A stretch of 64,000 nt of DNA. Source: an uncultured Clostridia bacterium (lineage in GTDB: Bacteria > Bacillota_A > Clostridia > TANB77 > CAG-508). This document shows positions 59,509-64,000 of this stretch, in pieces. Within the stretch, counting starts at the first letter, position 1. Each line of letters begins with the position of its first letter. The stretch spans positions 1 through 64,000 of the forward strand of contig CANRFI010000002.1 in assembly GCA_947629855.1 (NCBI GenBank). The letters are read 5' to 3'. The notes beneath the pieces were generated by a model. The model was not told the DNA's origin and did not search any database. It worked only from the letters and a program-made list of their open reading frames with translations. The position numbers and the translations under genes are program-made.

Positions 59509-59808
59509 TTTTTATTTAAGTAAGACTTCGTAAGCATTTACTTATGTTCTAATACTTTATTAACTAGCTAATATAACACAAATATAAAGTGTTAGAACAT
59601 ACTAGAACACTTTTTATACGCTATCGCTAAAAGTGTTCTGTATGATTAGGGGCAAGCCCCTAATAACCCCTTGCAAGATTTTTTGGGATTTTTTGATATT
59701 ATTCATTAATACCATTAATAAATAATATTATTATAAGCAATTTATCCAAAAAATCTTGTTTGGGAAAATTTATTTAAACCGTTTATTCGCTTTATAACAT
59801 TAGACTTA
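59509..59808. other. non-coding region with putative oriT
   Basis: 300 bases between relaxase and integrase. Contains two inverted repeats: 59604-59639 (AGAACACTTTT / AAAAGTGTTCT) and 59646-59663 (TTAGGGGC / GCCCCTAA). No gene seen. Confidence 0.6.
59604..59639. repeat. oriT-like inverted repeat
   Basis: AGAACACTTTT and AAAAGTGTTCT, 11 bp, flanking a 14-base loop, immediately beside the relaxase gene. Confidence 0.55.
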
Positions 59809-61032
59809 CTAAATTTCTCTTTCCTCATTTTCATTTGAAATATTTGTAATGATATTATTGTTTGCATTTAAAAGAATATTTGCATTTATAATATCATTAT
59901 TCATATAGTAACTATTAACTTTTTCAAGTTCAGCTTCTTTATATTTATTAAAAACAGAAGTATAAGTATTTAAAGTTATTGATACATCAGTATGTCCCAT
60001 AAGTCTTTGAAGTGCAACTGCTCTCATACCAGCCTCTATACATCTTGTACCATAAGTATGTCGTAAACTGTGTGAAGTAATATCAGTTATTCCCATTTTT
60101 TTTAGTAATTCTTTTAATTTTCTATTAGCATTATTAGGTCTAACATAATTTCCATTTGGTTCTAAAAATAATTGTTTATCTTTATTGTTTTCAGCTAATC
60201 TCATTTGATTTATTATTTCTTCTCTAATAAATTGGGGAATAGGTACTTCTCTAATTCCAGCATAAGTTTTAGTAGAATTTCCAATTACAACTTTATGTTC
60301 TTTATCAGTAGTTAAAGTCTTATTTACAGTAATTAAGTTTTTATGCAAGTTTATATCTGTATTTTTTAAAGCTAAAACTTCTCCAATACGAAGACCTAGA
60401 TACATTTCTATTAAGTAAGCTACTTTATAGGGCTCTTGTGAAATTGGAATATTAAGTAAATAGTTAGTAAGTTTTTGTTGTTCCTCAATTTCTAAAGCTC
60501 TAACAATTCTTCGCTCTTTATTACTTTTAGGTCTAATAACATCTGCCATGGGATTTCTTGTTATATAACCTTTATTCATACTTTCCTTAAATATTTGAGT
60601 AAATTGTTCTTTAATCTTTTTTATTGTAGAATTGCTGTAATCTTTAAGTGTATTTAAGTAGTTTTGAATATCATTACTTGTTATTTCATCAATATTTTTT
60701 GTAGAAACAGGATTTTTCTCAATAGTTTTTATTGTTTCTATTATTCTTGCATAACTTCTTTCACCAATTAGATTTAACTCTAATTTTTTCTTTGCATTTT
60801 CACGCATAAGTTGATTTAATGGGATACCGTTATTTTTTATGAATAAATCATTTCCTTTTTGATATTGGATGCTTGTAAGAAAATCTTTTGCATCTTTTTC
60901 TGTATTAAATGATTTATATTTTCTTTTTTCAGAATTTGATTCTTTATCAAAGATATAATAACAACATTTCCATTTTTTATCTCTTTTATCGTAGTATACA
61001 CTTCCAATTTTTGCTTTTTTATTTTTTTCCAT
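59809..61032 (-). CDS. tyrosine integrase of the mobilisable element
   Basis: 407 residues. Catalytic arginine in GLRIGEVLAL, HxxR in HSLRHTYGTRC, His in LMGHTDVS and Tyr in TLNTYTSV. N-terminal arm-binding domain (SVYYDKRDKKWKCCYYIF). GGTGGTG-type weak site. Sits next to excisionase. Confidence 0.95.
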   Translation of the reverse strand: MEKNKKAKIGSVYYDKRDKKWKCCYYIFDKESNSEKRKYKSFNTEKDAKDFLTSIQYQKGNDLFIKNNGIPLNQLMRENAKKKLELNLIGERSYARIIETIKTIEKNPVSTKNIDEITSNDIQNYLNTLKDYSNSTIKKIKEQFTQIFKESMNKGYITRNPMADVIRPKSNKERRIVRALEIEEQQKLTNYLLNIPISQEPYKVAYLIEMYLGLRIGEVLALKNTDINLHKNLITVNKTLTTDKEHKVVIGNSTKTYAGIREVPIPQFIREEIINQMRLAENNKDKQLFLEPNGNYVRPNNANRKLKELLKKMGITDITSHSLRHTYGTRCIEAGMRAVALQRLMGHTDVSITLNTYTSVFNKYKEAELEKVNSYYMNNDIINANILLNANNNIITNISNENEEREI

Positions 61033-61043
61033 ATTAACACCAC

Positions 61044-61349
61044 CTAAACTCTTTTATTCATCTTCCATATTAAATAAGGAAGAAGCATTACTTGATTTGA
61101 TTTTCCAATAGTTATAGAGGGAAAGTCATTTCTTCTAAATGTTCTGTAAGCGACTGTTTCACAAATATTTAAATCACGCATAACATCTTTTACACATAAC
61201 ATCTTAAAAGGATTTTTTATCATTTTCATACTTTCTATTGCCATAAGTTGTTCTACAGTTATTGGCTTTCCTAAATTTATATTTATTTTTTTATCTTCTG
61301 TATCAATTGTATTTAAAACTTTCATTTCAATATTGTTTAATTCGTTCAT
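61044..61349 (-). CDS. excisionase-like DNA-binding protein
   Basis: 101 residues from ATG 61349 (GGGAGA site; the frame is open upstream to 61466 without one). CVKDVMRDLNICETVAYRTFRRNDFPSI is a winged-helix excisionase-type motif. Upstream of and adjacent to the integrase. Confidence 0.78.
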   Translation of the reverse strand: MNELNNIEMKVLNTIDTEDKKININLGKPITVEQLMAIESMKMIKNPFKMLCVKDVMRDLNICETVAYRTFRRNDFPSITIGKSNQVMLLPYLIWKMNKRV

Positions 61350-61644
61350 GTTTAAAATCTCCCATAAAAATATTTGATTTCTAGAAATCAGTTTGTTCGA
61401 ACAAATTAAGTTTAACACATAAAATAGGGGATTTTTCATTTTGCATAGATATGTGTAAAAATGCATAGGAAAGCATAGGATTAGTAATAGTTTTTATGTT
61501 ACAGATGTATTACAAATTTATTAAAAATTAAAGTCAGTATTGAAATACAAAAAAAGTAGTAGTAGAATATGTATAATGGTAAGAAAAGAATAACATAAAA
61601 CAAAAAGACCAAAGAAAATAAAAAGAAAAAGGAGGAAAACCAAA

Positions 61645-63369
61645 ATGGGAAAAAGACTAAAGAAATTGAAAAAAGAGAAAGGAATTACACTAATTGCATT
61701 AGTTATAACAATTATCGTGTTATTAATTTTAGCAGCAGTGTCAATAGCAACTTTAACAGGAGAAAATGGAATATTAACAAAGGCAAATAGCGCAAAGACA
61801 ACAAATGATAAAGCACAAGCAGAAGAAGAAATGAAATTAGTAGTAGCAGATTGGCAATTAGAGAAAAAGACAAATAGTAGCGCAGATTTAGGAGATTTTC
61901 TAAATGAGAAACTAGAAAAAGGAGAATTAGATGGCGTAACAGACAATGGAAATGGAAGTTATACAATACAAAGAAATGGATATGAGGCAACAATAAGTGA
62001 CGAAGATGGATTAGGAGATATAGCAGAAGTAGTACCACCAAAAGAAATTACATTTAAAAATGTTAATCCAGAAGAAACAAATCCAGCAGGAAGTATGCCA
62101 AAAGGAGCAACAGTAGTTGAAGAAAATGGTGAAGAATTAAATGATGTAGATAAAGGAATTGTAATAAGAGATACTAATAATAATGAGTGGGTATGGATAG
62201 AAGTACCAAAAAGTATCTATAAAAATCCAGATTATACAAAAGAAGGAGAGCCATCAGGAGAAACAGACTATGATAAAATAACAAAAGTACTAAAAGCATA
62301 TGCAGACCCATATACAAAAGGAAGTGCATCACAAACTGAAGGTGGAACAGATGAGTGGTATGACAAATTGGGTACAATATATGACGGAGAAAATGAATAT
62401 AGCGAAGTAAAATATTTAACAGATCTTGGAACTTATAACCCAGAAACATATTTTACAAACGCAAAAAAATATTATGGAACAATTTATAAGGATAATACTG
62501 GAGTAGAGAAAGCAGAAAGTTATGAGTCTGGAACAAAATATTATGCAAAAATAACAGAAAAATTAAATGACACATCTGGATGTGGATTAACTTATAGTGA
62601 ATATCAAAATACCTATCAAGCAATGTTAAAAAGTGTATATAATAATGGAGGATTTTGGATAGGAAGATATGAAGCAGGAATAGAGGGAACAACAGGAACA
62701 GATGAAGAAAGTTTAAAATTAGGAAGAACAAATTTAAATTGCCCTCGCATAGATATTTCTACTTCACCAAAAGCAATAAGTCAAAAAGATGCAATACCAT
62801 ATAATAGGGTTTACTGTAATGAAGCACAAAAATTATCAAGTAACATGACACCAGATAGTAGTAAAACAAGTAGTTTACTATTTGGAATCCAATGGGATTT
62901 AGTATGTAAATTTATAGAAGAAAAAGAAGTAAAAGAACAAGGGGATAGCCAGAAAGCAAGTATAATAGCAAGTATTAATTCAGATAGTGGAGAATGGGGA
63001 AATTATACTAATAAAGAGTTTACTGTTGAAAATGGTAATGGTAAATATTATATTTGGTTTGGTAGTCCTGAAACATGGCAAAAAGTTCCAGAAGATTACA
63101 CAAAGCCGGAAGTATTATCATCTCCACCAAGTGGAGCACCGATATTTAGCACAGGAATAGTAGAAAGAAATAATAGATTAAATATCTATGATTTTGCAGG
63201 AAATCAACATGAGTGGGCTTTAGAACATGACAATGAATTTCGCTCTCCATGTAGCGCAAGAGGGGGATCGTTTGTTGATAATTATTCTTCTTGCCCTGCT
63301 TCTCACCGTGAAGAGTATGGTGCATCGACTGACGGCATCAACATTTCGTTTCGACCAGCTTTGTACTGA
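61645..63369 (+). CDS. secreted pilin-like variable protein, DGR-type target
   Basis: 574 residues. N-terminus KKLKKEKGITLIALVITIIV is a type IV prepilin-like signal and membrane helix (about residues 14-38). The C-terminal ~130 residues are an FGE-sulfatase/C-lectin-like domain ending RGGSFVDNYSSCPASHREEY...FRPALY. From about 63235 codon use turns to CGC, TCC, GCC, GGC, unlike the rest, matching retroelement-diversified repeats. Probably an exported surface adhesin. AAAGGAGG site. No reverse transcriptase nearby. Confidence 0.8.
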   Translation: MGKRLKKLKKEKGITLIALVITIIVLLILAAVSIATLTGENGILTKANSAKTTNDKAQAEEEMKLVVADWQLEKKTNSSADLGDFLNEKLEKGELDGVTDNGNGSYTIQRNGYEATISDEDGLGDIAEVVPPKEITFKNVNPEETNPAGSMPKGATVVEENGEELNDVDKGIVIRDTNNNEWVWIEVPKSIYKNPDYTKEGEPSGETDYDKITKVLKAYADPYTKGSASQTEGGTDEWYDKLGTIYDGENEYSEVKYLTDLGTYNPETYFTNAKKYYGTIYKDNTGVEKAESYESGTKYYAKITEKLNDTSGCGLTYSEYQNTYQAMLKSVYNNGGFWIGRYEAGIEGTTGTDEESLKLGRTNLNCPRIDISTSPKAISQKDAIPYNRVYCNEAQKLSSNMTPDSSKTSSLLFGIQWDLVCKFIEEKEVKEQGDSQKASIIASINSDSGEWGNYTNKEFTVENGNGKYYIWFGSPETWQKVPEDYTKPEVLSSPPSGAPIFSTGIVERNNRLNIYDFAGNQHEWALEHDNEFRSPCSARGGSFVDNYSSCPASHREEYGASTDGINISFRPALY

Positions 63370-63502
63370 AACAATTATGCAAACGAATTTATTTTTAAAC
63401 AAAATATAACATTATTTAATATTAAGTTATTTGCTCGTAACTTACTCGAGTAAATAAGGAAAATTGCTTATAAATAGCGGACTATAAAGATTTAAAACTT
63501 AA

Positions 63503-63514
63503 CATCTGCACCAA
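63503..63514 (+). repeat. attR of the mobilisable element
   Basis: CATCTGCACCAA, repeat of the tRNA-Leu 3' end at 58460-58471. Short, so chance is possible, but its position fits. Confidence 0.65.
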
Positions 63515-63551
63515 CGACGTATTTGTTCGAACTATAAAACAGATAAATAAA

Positions 63552-63583
63552 AATATCATTCTGAAAAAGGATGGTATTTTTTA
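63552..63583 (+). terminator. rho-independent terminator
   Basis: AATATCATTC / GGATGGTATT stem followed by TTTTTT. Confidence 0.75.
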
Positions 63584-63609
63584 TTAGTTTTTTCAGTATG
63601 TACTATATT

Positions 63610-63655
63610 ATTCCCCCGAGTTTTGTACCATTGGTCAAAACTCATAGGGGAGAAT
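63610..63655. repeat. strong hairpin with no T run
   Basis: ATTC, CCCC and GAGTTTTG pair with CAAAACTC, GGGG and GAAT around a ten-base loop with small bulges. Unusual G+C for the region. Unknown; could be an RNA element or an insertion-sequence remnant. Confidence 0.55.
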
Positions 63656-63932
63656 GCATTAGTTAAGTACACTAAAAAATTTGCTCCAATTTTTTTCAAC
63701 ATTTGCCTTTCAATAGGTAACAAGCAAGTGAATAAATATAAACTGTTACATAACTTTTTTATGAAAGTATGTAACCCACTATGACACTTTCAAAACTTCG
63801 TTTTGTAAAGATGTCAGTGGAATCATAGCGGAAGACTCATAAATTATCTTATTTAATTATTGTTCAAAATATAATATTTGCTTGATAAATAGAGATTTTC
63901 GTGCTATTATAAATAAAAATGAGGAGAATAAT

Positions 63933-64000
63933 ATGAGTAATAATTGGAATTTGGATAAATTAAAAAAACAAGCTATTGGTAATCAAAAGTTTGATGAGTA
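63933..64000 (+). CDS. unknown gene, cut by window end
   Basis: ATG 63933 after GAGGAG begins MSNNWNLDKLKKQAIG and runs off the window. Too little to name. Confidence 0.55.
   Translation, partial: MSNNWNLDKLKKQAIGNQKFDE

Larger units (their letters stand above)
58460..63514. mobile_element. integrative mobilisable element in tRNA-Leu
   Basis: Starts at the tRNA-Leu 3' end and ends at a 12-bp direct repeat (CATCTGCACCAA, 58460-58471 and 63503-63514). Carries a MobV-type relaxase, putative oriT, integrase, excisionase and a variable secreted protein, about 5 kb. No transfer apparatus, so it must be mobilised by another element. Confidence 0.8.
63370..63932. other. non-coding tail of the element and beyond
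   Basis: 563 bases with no supportable gene. Contains the element's right att site (63503-63514), a terminator (63552-63583) and a strong hairpin (63610-63655). Confidence 0.65.

Noticed and set aside
58687..63514. A complete conjugative element
   Set aside because: No coupling protein, mating-pair genes or replication gene seen; only mobilisation functions are present.

Overview
The window comes from a very AT-rich, low-GC Gram-positive bacterium, most likely an uncultured gut Clostridia-type Firmicute. Supporting signs are strong A+G-rich Shine-Dalgarno sites, a CIRCE element before groESL, a reverse rubrerythrin, a UPF0182 membrane protein, a CarD-family regulator, Spo0A-type DNA-binding domains and a clostridial type of FeoB. 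Nothing here fixes the species.

Layout. 1-7240 is host chromosome: an HD-domain hydrolase (5' end cut by the window), an MgtA-type Mg2+ ATPase, an RluA-family pseudouridine synthase, a small atypical gene and groES-groEL. 7293-40184 is a complete-looking HK97-type siphovirus prophage in tRNA-Thr(CGT). Its parts run in order: integrase, repressor/ImmA switch, early and replication genes, a long block of small hypothetical genes with a DNA methylase and an RNA ligase, packaging, capsid, tail, baseplate with a retroelement-type variable protein, holin, endolysin, and a MazF-like gene on the opposite strand. 40357-58230 is host again: a Spo0A-like regulator, ftsY, a UPF0182 gene, tyrS, rubrerythrin, a thioesterase, alpha-amylase, dnaE, a NUDIX hydrolase, feoAB, a dUTPase and a CarD-like gene. 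58460-63514 is a small integrative mobilisable element in tRNA-Leu(TAA) carrying a MobV-type relaxase, integrase, excisionase and a secreted pilin-like variable protein. The last gene is cut by the window end.

The main discovery is translational. Twelve genes that look frameshifted (mgtA, an RluA enzyme, immA, a phage replication gene, two small phage genes, a phage methylase, a DUF5665-like gene, tyrS, alpha-amylase, dnaE, feoB) are repaired by one rule. At every in-frame CGG codon in these genes the frame moves by exactly +1, so CGGA or CGGT behaves like one four-base codon where homologues have glycine. I checked the codon phase of all 18 sites by arithmetic. No other unexplained frameshift was seen, apart from the normal -1 slip in the phage tail chaperone. 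Essential genes (dnaE with four sites, tyrS) make pseudogenes implausible, and the prophage follows the same rule. In contrast, four compositionally different small host genes (4598, 40357, 53306, 54141) contain six in-frame CGG codons that only make sense as ordinary triplets. The hypothesis is a natural quadruplet or +1-shifting decoding of CGGN as glycine; the main rival explanation is a systematic sequence error.

Other systems work in familiar ways. The prophage switch (ImmA, CI-like and Cro-like genes) sits over repeated ACAACAAAATGT operators. Integration has moved a host tRNA away from its own promoter. Two variable proteins look like targets of a diversity-generating retroelement whose reverse transcriptase is not in this window.
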